Assembly: GCF_011927905.1 (NCBI RefSeq)
Contig: NZ_JAATJL010000001.1
Location: forward strand, 558,001 to 622,000
Direction of reading: 5' to 3'
Length of the DNA stretch: 64,000 nucleotides
Origin: Arthrobacter pigmenti
Lineage (GTDB): Bacteria > Actinomycetota > Actinomycetes > Actinomycetales > Micrococcaceae
Within the stretch, counting starts at the first letter, position 1; the number at the start of each line of letters is the position of its first letter. Below, one piece after another: positions 35,458 to 45,237 of this stretch. A program made the position numbers and the translations under genes. The notes below the pieces were generated by a model. That model saw only the letters and a list, made by a program, of their open reading frames with translations. It was not told the origin of the DNA and made no database searches.

Positions 35458-37818
35458 TCATTCGGCGCCGTAGGTACGAACGTAGTCGAACTCCGCAGTT
35501 GCTCCGGACCGGTTCATCGACAAGAGTCCAATGCGGATCTCGCCGGTCGCCGGGAGGGACCAGCTTGAACCCCAGGACCAGGTTTCACCGTCGGTGCTCG
35601 ATGCCATTCGCACATCGTGCTCCTGGTTCTCCTCATCGAAGTGGTACGCCAGCCGCAGCCAGGTGATGTCAGCCGGCATGGCACCGAACATCGGCCCGTT
35701 GGCAACTGCCGTGGGTGGTGTAGTGCCCGGACGCGCTGCCTCCTTGCCGAACTCGGTGACATCGAGGAACGTGTTCGGTACCCGGGCCAGCGGCAGTTTA
35801 GTGTGCATCAGCTTCAGGTAACTGTTGTCGTTCTCATACAGGACAATGCCGGCCTGCTGGTTGCCGGTCGTCGGACGGAAATCGACCTTCGTCTCCACGA
35901 TGAAGTCACCTTCCGGTGCATCCCGCAGCAGGACAGACGCCGAGTTTGTGCCCCCAAACAGGTCCGCGTTCTGCGACGGCCAGCTCAACTGCCCTTCCGC
36001 GAGTGTTGCCTGCGAAGCACCGCCGCGCACCCATGACCAGGCCGGGTCAGCCGCTTCCGGTCGGCCTTCTCCGCTGAACTCATCGGAGAACTCCGACAGC
36101 AGGCTGCCCACCTCCGGGTCCGGGACCCGCTCGGTGACCGGTTCATACAGGGCTGCCGCCCCCAGATGGTTCCACTGAGCAGCAGTACCGGAGGAAATCG
36201 CAGCAACCGACGCCGGTGCCTGCGAACGCTTCGGCAAGTCCAGTTCCACAACACCCAGTGGATCGCCGAGGCCGTCCGCCGAGACCTCGACCGTTGCCTG
36301 GTCACCCCGTACTTCGAGGGCAAGAAGGTGCCACTGGGTGTAGTCAAAGTTCTCCGGAAGCGGAGCTGAGGCAACCCGGTCGCCGCCGTGCCCGGAGCTG
36401 GTCAACACCAGTTCCGACGCCGCGCGGTCGATTACCGCTTCGATGTCAGTGTTGGCGCCGGGCGAGCGGAGGGCGACGCCCGCGCTTCCACTGGTGCCGC
36501 CGTCGTCGTCCCCGCCGGTCAACCGCACATCCGCTTCCACCCGAAGGTCGCCTCGGAGGCGTTCACTGCTCTCCAGCACGGAAGGGGCGGTGGAGCCATT
36601 GGTGAGGACGCCGAGTGCGTCCGGCACCTGCTCAACGGACCAGTTGCTACCCGGCTTCTTCCAACCGGCCAGGGAACCATCGTTGAAGTCGGACCCCACC
36701 TGCCACTCGGTCACCGGGGCGGTCTCGGGACCCTCCGATGGGCCGGCGCCCGCACGGACCACCGGCCAGCCATCAATCCAGTCCAACCGGTCGATCATCA
36801 TGGGACGCTTCGAAAGGTTGGTCGGTGCATTCTGCACCACACCGAACTCAGGATCCTCGGTGGGAATGCCGTGGTAGACCATCCAGTCCTGGCCGCTCAC
36901 ATCCGTCTGGATGGCGTTGTGGCCGGGGCCCACCCACCGGTTCCCGTTGGCGCCGAGAACAAAACCGGCCTTGCTCCCAAGCTCCATCAGATCCACCCCG
37001 CGGTCGTCCACGAACGGTCCCGTGGGACTCTCGCTGCGGCCAACCTTCACCGTGTAGCCACTGAACGCACCGTCACAACAACCGGCATCCGAGTAGAACA
37101 GGTAGTAGTACCCGTCCCGCTGGACCATGAAGCCGCCCTCCATGCGCCGGCCCTGGCCAATCGTGGTGACCTCGCCCACCAGCTCGCTGGCGTCGTCGTT
37201 CATCGCTGAGATACAGATGCGGTCATAGCTTCCCCACACCATGTAGTGCGTTCCGTCGGAATCCGTGAACACCGCCTGGTCAATGGCGAAGCTCTGGCAG
37301 CCGTTGTTATTGGGCGGAACAATGAAGTTGCGGTCCGTCCACGGGCCCACCGGGGTGTCCGACGTCGCAAGCCCCACGCCGCCGGAGGATAAGCTGTAGG
37401 TGAAGTAGTACTGGCCGTCCAGGTACCTAACGTCAGGGGCCCAGGGGCGAACGTTGCGGGGCCACCAGTCGGGCTGGTTCTCCCGCGTATACACATCGCC
37501 CACATACTCCCACTGGGTCATGTCCGCCGAGCGAAGGATCGGCAGCACATTCTCCCCGGGCGCACCCTGGCTGTTGAAAATGGGATTGGTGGTGCCATAG
37601 GCGTACCAGTACCCGTCCTTACCGCGGATCATGGCGGGATCGGGGAACGTGTCCACCGTGCCCTCCGTCACCGGGTTCGTATAGGTGGAAGCGCTCGCAG
37701 GGGCCAGAGGTTCCTTAGCCGGCGCACCTGCCACCGGGCTCATCCATAAACCGCCCGCAACCAGTGCGGTACTGAGTGCTGCTGCTGCCAAACCGGCAGC
37801 CTTACGTTGACCGTTCAT
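35458..37818 (-). CDS. Secreted glycoside hydrolase family 43 protein with C-terminal lectin-like domains
   Basis: 786 residues. A signal peptide spans about residues 1-32 (AAGLAAAALSTALVAGGL), with a probable cleavage near AGAPA. The five-bladed propeller has TFPDPAMIRGKDGYWYAYG (catalytic-base Asp), RPWAPDVRYLDGQYYFTYS (second Asp) and GRRMEGGFMVQRDGYYYLFYS (acid Glu). From about residue 370 two beta-sandwich regions follow, the last (from about 600, LLSEFSDEF) like the xylosidase C-terminal/DUF1349 type. GH43 enzymes release arabinose, xylose or galactose from plant or algal glycans. It lies between two sulfatase genes, consistent with attack on a sulfated polysaccharide outside the cell. 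Confidence 0.92.
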   Translation of the reverse strand: MNGQRKAAGLAAAALSTALVAGGLWMSPVAGAPAKEPLAPASASTYTNPVTEGTVDTFPDPAMIRGKDGYWYAYGTTNPIFNSQGAPGENVLPILRSADMTQWEYVGDVYTRENQPDWWPRNVRPWAPDVRYLDGQYYFTYSLSSGGVGLATSDTPVGPWTDRNFIVPPNNNGCQSFAIDQAVFTDSDGTHYMVWGSYDRICISAMNDDASELVGEVTTIGQGRRMEGGFMVQRDGYYYLFYSDAGCCDGAFSGYTVKVGRSESPTGPFVDDRGVDLMELGSKAGFVLGANGNRWVGPGHNAIQTDVSGQDWMVYHGIPTEDPEFGVVQNAPTNLSKRPMMIDRLDWIDGWPVVRAGAGPSEGPETAPVTEWQVGSDFNDGSLAGWKKPGSNWSVEQVPDALGVLTNGSTAPSVLESSERLRGDLRVEADVRLTGGDDDGGTSGSAGVALRSPGANTDIEAVIDRAASELVLTSSGHGGDRVASAPLPENFDYTQWHLLALEVRGDQATVEVSADGLGDPLGVVELDLPKRSQAPASVAAISSGTAAQWNHLGAAALYEPVTERVPDPEVGSLLSEFSDEFSGEGRPEAADPAWSWVRGGASQATLAEGQLSWPSQNADLFGGTNSASVLLRDAPEGDFIVETKVDFRPTTGNQQAGIVLYENDNSYLKLMHTKLPLARVPNTFLDVTEFGKEAARPGTTPPTAVANGPMFGAMPADITWLRLAYHFDEENQEHDVRMASSTDGETWSWGSSWSLPATGEIRIGLLSMNRSGATAEFDYVRTYGAE

Positions 37819-37896
37819 CTTCTTCTTTCCTCATTGATCGAAGTGACTTAAGGTGCTGCCGGGCGCGGCGGAACGGTGGTCCCGCCGCGCTGGAGC

Positions 37897-39483
37897 CTAG
37901 GCTGAATGCCTCATTCCGGGGGTGGAGAACCCCTTCTGCATCCCGCCAACGGAAGAAGGCACGGGATCCGTAACCGGTTCCTCGCTTCCGTTCTGGTACG
38001 AAGCCTCGTCGAGGCCACTGAGAGTCGGGTCATAGCCCACCTCGCCGACGTCATACATCGACGTCATCCAGTGGTAGAACTTGTCGCCGCGCTCGCGGAG
38101 CAACCGGTAGAGCCGCGTCATCATCCGGGTCCGAAGCTCTCGCATCTCCGGGTGCTCGTAGATGTTGAGCAACTCATCCGGGTCCACCTGCAGGTCGTAG
38201 AGCTCGTTGACGGAGTCCGGGTTGACCACCAGCTTGTACCTGTCAGTACGGAGCATCCGCTGCGGGTAGGGGAAGTGGTGCCCGTGGAACTCGCACACAA
38301 TGTCCTCCGCCCAATCAGGAGACTCCCCGTGCACCAGCGGCAGCAGGCTGCGCGAGTCAACCGCCTGGTTGCGGTCAATGCCCGCAAGGTCCAGGAAGGT
38401 CGCCGTGCAGTCCAGTAGGCTGACAAACTCGGTGCGGACCACACCTTCCGGTGCGCCGGGTACCCGCAGCAGGCCCGGAGTCCGGTAGATGTCCTCATAC
38501 ATCGCGGGGCCCTTGTCATGCAGGCGGTGTGACCCGGTGAATTCGCCGTGGTCACAGCTGAAGAAGACGGACGTCTCATCAACCAGGTCGAGCCGCTTGA
38601 GCGCGTCCATGACCCGTCCGATTTGGCCGTCGATGAGCGCAACGTAGCCCCAGTAGACGGCGATCAACTTTCGCGTGGTTTCCAGCGACATGGTGTCAAA
38701 CGTCCAGTGGGCGCTGTAGTTCTTCTGCACCGGCGGTTTGCCCTGGAAGGTTTCCGAGATGGACTTGGGCAGTTCGATGTCTGCGGGATCGAACATGTCG
38801 AAGTACTCATCCGGAACAATGTAGGGCAGGTGCGGGCCGAAGAAGTGGAGTGCGAGGAAGAACGGTTTCTCACCCGTCCGGAGATCGTCCGCGTATCGCT
38901 CCAGCATCTCGATGGTGCGGGTGGCGAGGTAGTACTCGAACGTTGCTTCCAGCGGTTGGTGGAGCCGTGCGGCGAGCAGGTTGCCGGGACCCCCGTTCGG
39001 CAGGGACCCGCGGATCCTGTCGTCGATGAAGTACGGCGGCAGGTCATTTTCCGCCAGGTACTTCAAGTAGTCCTCGTTCTCGACCGGATTATGCCATCCG
39101 GGCAGGTCAGGTCCATCGAAGCCAAAGTCGGCCGCCTTCTTCTCCGTTCCCACATGCCACTTGCCGATCAACCCGGTGTTGTACCCCTTGTCCCGCAGGG
39201 CATCGACAAAGGTGAACTGATCGTCCGCCAGATCCTCGATATAGCCGACATTGCGCTCATGGTTGGCGAGCAGCTTGTGGCGGAAGGGAGCCTGGCCGGT
39301 AAGGAGGCTGGCACGGGCCGGCGTGCAGATGGCGGTGGGCGTATACCATCGGTCGAACCGCGTTCCCGTGCGCGCCAGCTCATCCAGGACCGGCGTGGTT
39401 CCGGCGGGGTTGCCGTAGGCACCAAGCGTGTCCACACGGTGCTGGTCGGTCATGAGGAACAGGATGTTTCTCGGGTTCGTCAT
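37897..39483 (-). CDS. Sulfatase (S1 family, Cys type), second copy
   Basis: 528 residues. NILFLMTDQHRVDTLGAYG, then TAICTPARASLLTG with Cys53 and Arg57 as the formylglycine site, GKWHVGTEK, and FFSCDHGEFTGSHRLHDKG (metal Asp, His). The C-terminal part with DRYKLVVNPDSVNELYDLQVDP is common in polysaccharide and choline-sulfatase-like enzymes. No signal peptide. Sequence similarity to the other sulfatase is limited to the motifs, so they should cut different sulfate esters. The ATG directly follows the TAA of the binding-protein gene (TAAATG). Confidence 0.93.
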   Translation of the reverse strand: MTNPRNILFLMTDQHRVDTLGAYGNPAGTTPVLDELARTGTRFDRWYTPTAICTPARASLLTGQAPFRHKLLANHERNVGYIEDLADDQFTFVDALRDKGYNTGLIGKWHVGTEKKAADFGFDGPDLPGWHNPVENEDYLKYLAENDLPPYFIDDRIRGSLPNGGPGNLLAARLHQPLEATFEYYLATRTIEMLERYADDLRTGEKPFFLALHFFGPHLPYIVPDEYFDMFDPADIELPKSISETFQGKPPVQKNYSAHWTFDTMSLETTRKLIAVYWGYVALIDGQIGRVMDALKRLDLVDETSVFFSCDHGEFTGSHRLHDKGPAMYEDIYRTPGLLRVPGAPEGVVRTEFVSLLDCTATFLDLAGIDRNQAVDSRSLLPLVHGESPDWAEDIVCEFHGHHFPYPQRMLRTDRYKLVVNPDSVNELYDLQVDPDELLNIYEHPEMRELRTRMMTRLYRLLRERGDKFYHWMTSMYDVGEVGYDPTLSGLDEASYQNGSEEPVTDPVPSSVGGMQKGFSTPGMRHSA

Positions 39484-40491
39484 TTACTGTCCCGCCCCTG
39501 TGAAGAGGTCGCCCGTGTAGTACTCGGAGGGGTCAACCGGTTCTGGGAGCTTCTCAGCACTGATGAAATAGTCATTCATTCCCGACAGCCAGGTGTTGAT
39601 CGTTCCATCTTCAGTAAGTGAGTCGAGCTCTTCGACCGAAAGGACCTGGACGTTATTGGCGTCGGCTTCAACCTGTGCGGGTTCGAGGCCCAACATCGCC
39701 GCTGTTGCTGCGATGGTGTCCTCCATATTGTCTGAGCGGTACTGCATCGCTTCACGCAGAGCTGCAAGTACGCGGTCCACCTTCTCGGGTTCATTCGCCA
39801 CAACGTCATTGCCTGCTACGAAAGCCGTGGGGAAGGAGACCTGATCCTCGAAGTCGGTATTCTGGGCAAGCTCGACCAGGCCGGGGACCTGCTCCTTCAC
39901 GGTTGCGAGGGCCGGGTACCAGAAACCGGCACCGTCAACCTGCCCGGAGGCAAGTGCGGAGACGATCGTGGCCGGTTCCATCGGTACCAGCTCGACATCT
40001 TCCTTGGTCATTCCGGCACTCTCCAGAGCGAGGGTAAGAATCATGTCGCCGGAAGTTCCTTCCGGCACCGCCACGGTCTTGCCGCGCAGTTCCTCGATCG
40101 ATTCGATTCCGGGCTGGGCAACGACTCGGTCAGCCTGCCCCAGAGTGTTGATCGCGACCACTTTGGCTTGCCCTGACGCGGGAAGCCACATGGCTCCCGG
40201 ACCGATGTAGCCGAAGTCCAGATCACCCGTCCCGAGTGCCTGGATCTGCAATGGACCATTAGTGAAGACGCTCTCGGTGACATTCAGGCCGTGCTTCTCC
40301 CAGATGCCTTCCTGCTCAGCAACGGCCAGAAGGCTTGTGCCGTTGAAGTCCCCGATGTAACCGAAAGTGACATCGATGGTTTCCTCCCCATTCGAAGCAC
40401 TTTCAGGTGTGCTACCTCCGCAGCCGGCAAGAGCAAGTGTGGCGGTGACGCCGATGGCTACGGCCCCAATCAGTTTGCGTGCGAGTTTCAT
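39484..40491 (-). CDS. ABC transporter substrate-binding lipoprotein (sulfonate/nitrate/taurine type)
   Basis: 335 residues from the ATG at 40491. The signal peptide is LIGAVAIGVTATLALAGCGG with lipobox Cys near 24. FGYIGDFNGTSLLAVAEQEGIWEKHGL, then DFGYIGPGAMW and GKTVAVPEGTSGDMIL match the SsuA/TauA/NrtA family, which bind sulfonates, sulfate esters, nitrate or thiamine precursors. Beside sulfatases, a sulfate ester or sulfonate is the most likely ligand (inference). The frame is open 43 codons further upstream, but those overlap the ATPase gene's end and lack a ribosome binding site; AAGGAAG precedes 40491. Confidence 0.9.
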   Translation of the reverse strand: MKLARKLIGAVAIGVTATLALAGCGGSTPESASNGEETIDVTFGYIGDFNGTSLLAVAEQEGIWEKHGLNVTESVFTNGPLQIQALGTGDLDFGYIGPGAMWLPASGQAKVVAINTLGQADRVVAQPGIESIEELRGKTVAVPEGTSGDMILTLALESAGMTKEDVELVPMEPATIVSALASGQVDGAGFWYPALATVKEQVPGLVELAQNTDFEDQVSFPTAFVAGNDVVANEPEKVDRVLAALREAMQYRSDNMEDTIAATAAMLGLEPAQVEADANNVQVLSVEELDSLTEDGTINTWLSGMNDYFISAEKLPEPVDPSEYYTGDLFTGAGQ

Positions 40492-40510
40492 GTGTTGCGC
40501 TTCCTTCTGG

Positions 40511-41350
40511 TTAGGCCGTCGTCGACGACTGGGTGCCGGCGGCGGTGCCGGAGTTTTGGTGGTAAACGGAATGCCAAACCCGGTTGCGAAGCTCGCCGAA
40601 CTTGGGGCTGAGCCGCACATCCTCAGTGCGGGGGTAAGGCAGATCGACGTCGATGATGTCGAAGATCCGCCCTGGCCGGGCGGCCATCACAATCACGCGG
40701 TTGGCCAGGAAGACTGCCTCATCGACGTCGTGAGTGATGAACATGACGGTGCGCTTCTCCTGGCTCCAGGTGTCCAGGAGTTGCTCCTGCAGCTTCACCC
40801 GGGTCAGTGCGTCAAGGGCGCCGAAGGGCTCATCCATCAGAAGGATCGAGGGATCGACGGCGTAGGCACGCGCAATCGCGCAGCGCTGCTTCATGCCTCC
40901 GGAGAGCATCTTCGGGAGGGCATCGGCGAATTGTTCCAGGCCCACCATCTGGATGAAGTGCTGTGCACGCTTGCGCCGCTCCGCCGCCGGAACACGGGCA
41001 GTTTTTAGGCCAAACTCAACGTTCTGCCGGACCGTCAGCCACGGAAACAACGCGTACTGCTGGAAGATCACCCCGCGATCCGGTCCTGGACCCGAAACCG
41101 CCCGCCCGTCGACGATCGCTTCTCCTGACGTACAGGTCTCAAGGCCGGCAAGAATGTTCATCAGGGTGCTTTTGCCGCAACCCGACGGCCCCACCACGGT
41201 GATGAACTCGTTGTCCGCGATGTCGAGGGAAACCCTGTCCAACGCTACAAATTCCTCGGACTTGAGCGAGAACGTCTTCGTGACGCTCCGTACAGAGATC
41301 TTGGCGTCGACGATGCCGGAATCGCCGTTCTGGGGAATTGTCATCGTCAT
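40511..41350 (-). CDS. ABC transporter ATP-binding protein (SsuB/TauB type)
   Basis: 279 residues. Walker [18 protein letters not shown]-loop [13 protein letters not shown], signature [14 protein letters not shown], Walker [15 protein letters not shown], and switch His [15 protein letters not shown]. The ATG at 41350 overlaps the permease stop (ATGA) with AGGAA upstream; 5 more codons are open. It drives import of the ligand caught by the neighbouring lipoprotein. Confidence 0.94.
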   Translation of the reverse strand: MTMTIPQNGDSGIVDAKISVRSVTKTFSLKSEEFVALDRVSLDIADNEFITVVGPSGCGKSTLMNILAGLETCTSGEAIVDGRAVSGPGPDRGVIFQQYALFPWLTVRQNVEFGLKTARVPAAERRKRAQHFIQMVGLEQFADALPKMLSGGMKQRCAIARAYAVDPSILLMDEPFGALDALTRVKLQEQLLDTWSQEKRTVMFITHDVDEAVFLANRVIVMAARPGRIFDIIDVDLPYPRTEDVRLSPKFGELRNRVWHSVYHQNSGTAAGTQSSTTA

Positions 41351-42156
41351 CGTCGTTCCTGCCATCCGGTGAGTTTGGATTCGGCGAGCAGTAGCAGCCG
41401 GTCCATAATCAGACCGAGCACGCCGATGGTCACGATCCCGACGAAGATGGTCGCTAGATCGTAGAAAAGCTGTGCGTTTTGCATCCGGTATCCCAGTCCC
41501 TGCTGTGCTGCGAGGAGCTCTGCTGCCACCAGGGTCGCCCAGGCCGAACCCAGCCCCACCCGCATGCCCACGAGGATGAACGGGGTCGACGCCGGTACAA
41601 CCACCCGCACGAAGATCGCACCGTCCTTCGCACCCAGTACTCTTGCCGCGTTGATCAGGGTGCGGTCAACGCTGACCACGCCCTGATAGGTGGAGATGAC
41701 GCAAGCCAGAAACGCTGCCAGGAAGATCACGAAGACCTTGGGCAGTTCACCGATTCCCATGAGCACCAATACCAGCGGGAGCAGCGCAAGCGGAGGGATG
41801 GTGCGGAAGAACTGGATCCACGGTTCAAACAGTCCCCGGGCAACCGAGTACCAACCCATCAGGAACCCCACTGGAACTGCTGCAGCGGATCCAATCAGGA
41901 AGCCCGCCAGCACTCGACCGAGACTTGCGAGGATGTCCTCCTGGAGTACGCCCTGTTGGGTGAGCTGAACCGCTTTCGCAACAACTTCCGGAGGAGTGGG
42001 GAACTGGAACCCATTCAGCGCAAGGATCCACCAGATTCCGATTCCCGCCACGATGGAAACGGCGTTGAGGATCAGCGGGTTGAGACGGCGGCGCCTGGCC
42101 GGCCGGGTACCGGCTCGTTGCGAGGACGGGGTAGTCACGTCATTGACTACAGTCAT
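41347..42156 (-). CDS. ABC transporter permease (SsuC/TauC type)
   Basis: 269 residues from the ATG at 42156; upstream codons in the frame look noncoding. Six membrane spans ([21 protein letters not shown] is the first). The coupling EAA-like loop is [35 protein letters not shown]. It forms the channel of the sulfonate/sulfate-ester-type importer. A leader gap of 34 bp separates it from the ROK regulator gene upstream in the same direction. Confidence 0.92.
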   Translation of the reverse strand: MTVVNDVTTPSSQRAGTRPARRRRLNPLILNAVSIVAGIGIWWILALNGFQFPTPPEVVAKAVQLTQQGVLQEDILASLGRVLAGFLIGSAAAVPVGFLMGWYSVARGLFEPWIQFFRTIPPLALLPLVLVLMGIGELPKVFVIFLAAFLACVISTYQGVVSVDRTLINAARVLGAKDGAIFVRVVVPASTPFILVGMRVGLGSAWATLVAAELLAAQQGLGYRMQNAQLFYDLATIFVGIVTIGVLGLIMDRLLLLAESKLTGWQERR

Positions 42157-42190
42157 GTGGCACACCCCGTCACGCTTGATGGAATGAGGA

Positions 42191-43471
42191 TCACGAAATG
42201 CTCCTAATTGTTTGGATTGTTGTGCGGATGGATGCCTTGGCGTGTACCGCCGTGCCGTAGTCAGCGAGCAGCGAGGAACGGTTGAGTAGGGTGGCGACTC
42301 CGCCGAGGGCTCCTGCCATGTCCGTGAGCTCGGCCGCGCGCAGCACAGGCATGGCTTCGGCAACCGATGAAAGCTCATATCTGAGTGAGCGGCGGGCGTA
42401 TTCCACCAGCACTGGCGCGGCCTGCGTGATTTCTCCTCCTATCACCACAATTGAGGGGTTGAGCGTCATTGCGGCTGAGCCGAGCACGCGCCCGACGGCG
42501 GCCCCCGCCTCATGCAGGACGGCATCCACCGTTGGATGGCCACGGTCAACAGCGGCCCGGAGGTCTTCGAGGCTGTCCAGCCTTGCGCCGCGCGCTCGGC
42601 AGATGGCGAGGATCGCGGTCACTGATGCCACCGTTTCGAGGCAGCCGAGTTTGCCGCACCGGCAACGGTCACCCTCTGGCACCGCGGTGACATGGCCAAG
42701 CTCGCCCGCCAGGCCGGCGGACCCACCGATGAGTCGGCCCCCAATGACCAGCCCACCGCCGACACCGTCGGAAAGACGAACGTAGATGAGGTCCTGTACA
42801 GCTTCCGAAGCGGTGCCGAGGGCTTCGGCGAGCGCCGCAAATCGTGTGTTGTTGTCCACGATCGCAGGTGCACCGAAACGTTCTTTGAAGGCCTTGTCGA
42901 TGCCGCGGGAGGGTTCGTGGTTACCCCAGCCTTCCCGGAGGCTGACCAGCGGAACAGTTGTGTAAGGGCCAGGGACGCCGATCGCAATTCCCTGCAGCGC
43001 CCCGAAGTGAATCCCCGAGCCGGCGGCTTCGCGTTCAATCAGTTCGAATGCGCAGGCCAGCCGGGTGTCCCAGCCATCGATGTCGGAATAATGGTGCGAG
43101 CCCGAGGCGATGATCTCGTGGGCGGCGTCGGCGATCACGATCTGCACTCTGCGGTGTCCGAAGTCCACGCCGAGGTACTGGCTCGACGCTGGGTCCAGTG
43201 CCAATCGCTCGGCCGGCCGTCCGCTGCCTGCACGAACCGAGGCATCAGTATCGACGATGCTCAGGGCGCCACGGGCGAGGAGACTCGATGTGATCTCAGA
43301 AAGGGTGGTCCTTGACAGGCCAAGGGCCTGGGCAAGGTCGGCCCTGCTCATGGCCCCGCGTTCCCGAAGGACGGCGAGGAGACGGTCTTCATGGGCCGGT
43401 CGGATGAGTGTTTGCACTCCAGTGGGCTTTGACACTCCGCAACCATAAGTAGCCCCGAATTTTTCCGTCAA
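42191..43471 (-). CDS. ROK-family transcriptional repressor (NagC/XylR type)
   Basis: 426 residues. N-terminal winged helix ([35 protein letters not shown]), then the ROK sugar-kinase fold: [18 protein letters not shown] (phosphate), [13 protein letters not shown], and the zinc motif [21 protein letters not shown]. The family senses sugars or sugar derivatives. The start is uncertain: the frame opens at a TTG (43471), and a GTG at 43435 is as likely. It lies between the importer genes and the divergent Tat-secreted GH43 and probably controls both sides of the sulfated-glycan locus. Confidence 0.88.
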   Translation of the reverse strand: MTEKFGATYGCGVSKPTGVQTLIRPAHEDRLLAVLRERGAMSRADLAQALGLSRTTLSEITSSLLARGALSIVDTDASVRAGSGRPAERLALDPASSQYLGVDFGHRRVQIVIADAAHEIIASGSHHYSDIDGWDTRLACAFELIEREAAGSGIHFGALQGIAIGVPGPYTTVPLVSLREGWGNHEPSRGIDKAFKERFGAPAIVDNNTRFAALAEALGTASEAVQDLIYVRLSDGVGGGLVIGGRLIGGSAGLAGELGHVTAVPEGDRCRCGKLGCLETVASVTAILAICRARGARLDSLEDLRAAVDRGHPTVDAVLHEAGAAVGRVLGSAAMTLNPSIVVIGGEITQAAPVLVEYARRSLRYELSSVAEAMPVLRAAELTDMAGALGGVATLLNRSSLLADYGTAVHAKASIRTTIQTIRSIS

Positions 43472-43657
43472 TGTTCCGACAGAATTAATTTCAATATTGT
43501 TCAGGTCGGTTCAGAATGGCCTCGCTCGATGTGGAGCAGTATTTCCGGTCCCAGTTTGAGAACCTTTTAGTCGGTCATTGAGTGTCAAAAAAGACGCGGC
43601 TAGCGTTCTGTTTCCGTGCGAGGCGAAGGAGTCTCGTGGACAAGGGAGGATAGACCG

Positions 43658-45010
43658 ATGGCAACCGGTAGTGAGAGATTTCAGGTAGACCGACGTTCGC
43701 TTCTGATGGGTGCGGCGGGTGTCGCGGGTGCGGGCATAGTGGCATGGGGGCAACCCGCTTCTGCAGCCGAACTGAAGTCGGGAACAAAGACGTCCCGGCG
43801 GTACCCTTCGAACTGGCCCGACCCGGAACCATACGGCACGGCGGATATCCGACCGGACCTCTGGCCCCGAGAGGATAATTCGTTCATCCTTCCGCTGGAG
43901 CTTCGTCCCCGTGATGAGGAACTGGGGCGCGTGTGGATGCGGGATACCTACGTAAATATGTTCGTCGTAAACGGGCGTCCCATCTACGTGGCTACCGGTA
44001 CTACCCGCGTACCGGGGCTGAACGCGGCAGGGCCCTGGAATGATGGGATCTTCGTGTGGCTGGCTCCGTCGCTCCACGGTCCGTGGAGACTGGTCGACAC
44101 CACAGGCATCCGACCCGACGCTGAGAAGGGCAAAGTGTGGTCGCCCGAGTTCGTGGACGAGAACCGGCCTGGCAGAACGGTGGTGGCACAGTGGCAGGAG
44201 TACTGGACCGATTCACGGTTCGGCAAGCGGGGCCAGGCTTGGGCGCCGGAGGTTCATTACTTCGGCGGCAAGTGGTACATCCTTTCATGCATGGGTGACC
44301 ACTCGCGCAAGGTCGGCTCCTTCATGCTAGTCAGCGAGGGAGGTCTTGAGGGACCATACCGCCTGATCGAGGGCAACATCGAGAAGCCGTTTGGCGATCC
44401 GTTCATCGGTGGTCCTGCATTTATCGAGCGCGGTGCATACCACCATATTGATGGAAGCTTGTACACGGAAGGTGACGACGCTTGGCTGGTGCTGCACAAC
44501 GACCTCTACGCGAAGTTCCGCGATGACATGGAAGACATCGTGCCAGCGACGAACCTGGCCAGGTTCGAGCAGGTGCCCTATTCTCCAGAGCCATATCTGG
44601 AGGGCGCGTACATCTTCAAATTCGAGGAGAAGTACTACCTCATCCATGCGGTATGGGACAGGGCCTCGACCACTTCCGACGGCGGTACGCGCCATGCGTA
44701 CGACCCACCGGGCACCGGCCGCGTTCAGTACCAGTATGATGCCATCGTCGCCGTTTCAGATCACTTCGAGGGACCCTATTCGGAGCGGTGGACGGCCGGT
44801 GTGGGAGCAGGCCACAATAACTTCTTCGTGGATCGCAGTGGCAAGGCCTATGCGACGTTCTTCCGCAATCCGAATGCCGGATACTGGTCGGACCCATCCC
44901 GTATAGGCGACGCCGCTGTAGCGGGCGTGGTGCGCCTTGAATGGACCGGTCCTGAAGGTAACCGCCTCTACGTCGAACGGCGCAATAAGGGGCGTTCGAT
45001 CACCGGGTAA
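43658..45010 (+). CDS. Tat-exported GH43-like five-bladed propeller hydrolase
   Basis: 450 residues. The N-terminus FQVDRRSLLMGAAGVAG is a Tat signal (DRRSLLM) ending at ASAAEL. WMRDTYVNMFVVNGRPIYVATGTT, QAWAPEVHYFGGKWYILS and PYLEGAYIFKFEEKYYLIHA follow the GH43 propeller pattern, and VGAGHNNFFVDRSG matches the late His motif. The usual Asp of the second motif is Glu here (APEV), so activity needs testing. ATG with GGGAGGA upstream. It is divergent from the ROK regulator and 186 bp away. It presumably trims a glycan at the cell surface. Confidence 0.82.
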   Translation: MATGSERFQVDRRSLLMGAAGVAGAGIVAWGQPASAAELKSGTKTSRRYPSNWPDPEPYGTADIRPDLWPREDNSFILPLELRPRDEELGRVWMRDTYVNMFVVNGRPIYVATGTTRVPGLNAAGPWNDGIFVWLAPSLHGPWRLVDTTGIRPDAEKGKVWSPEFVDENRPGRTVVAQWQEYWTDSRFGKRGQAWAPEVHYFGGKWYILSCMGDHSRKVGSFMLVSEGGLEGPYRLIEGNIEKPFGDPFIGGPAFIERGAYHHIDGSLYTEGDDAWLVLHNDLYAKFRDDMEDIVPATNLARFEQVPYSPEPYLEGAYIFKFEEKYYLIHAVWDRASTTSDGGTRHAYDPPGTGRVQYQYDAIVAVSDHFEGPYSERWTAGVGAGHNNFFVDRSGKAYATFFRNPNAGYWSDPSRIGDAAVAGVVRLEWTGPEGNRLYVERRNKGRSITG

Positions 45011-45030
45011 CACCGGTAACGTCGGTGTCG

Positions 45031-45065
45031 CCAGGGCGGAAGGTGATGGAGTCCTTCCGTCCTGG
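45031..45065 (+). terminator. Terminator hairpin after the GH43-like gene
   Basis: 13-bp stem ccagggcggaagg with ccttccgtcctgg (one G-U) and a 9-base loop, 20 bp after the stop. The remaining gap to RNase J (45066-45237) should hold that gene's promoter; I see no clear boxes and no gene there. Confidence 0.8.
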
Positions 45066-45237
45066 CTGTACATCGTCGGCTTCGACGTCCTGCTGATAAA
45101 GTCAATGGCAAGTATGCCGTCCCGCCATTGCTGTATGTAGCGCGGGTTAGCGGCCCAGCAGGGCGTCCCCGCTTCGAAGCACCCTACCGCCGGTATTTGG
45201 GCTCCGGGCTTGCCGCCCGAGATAGAGATCGGATCCC

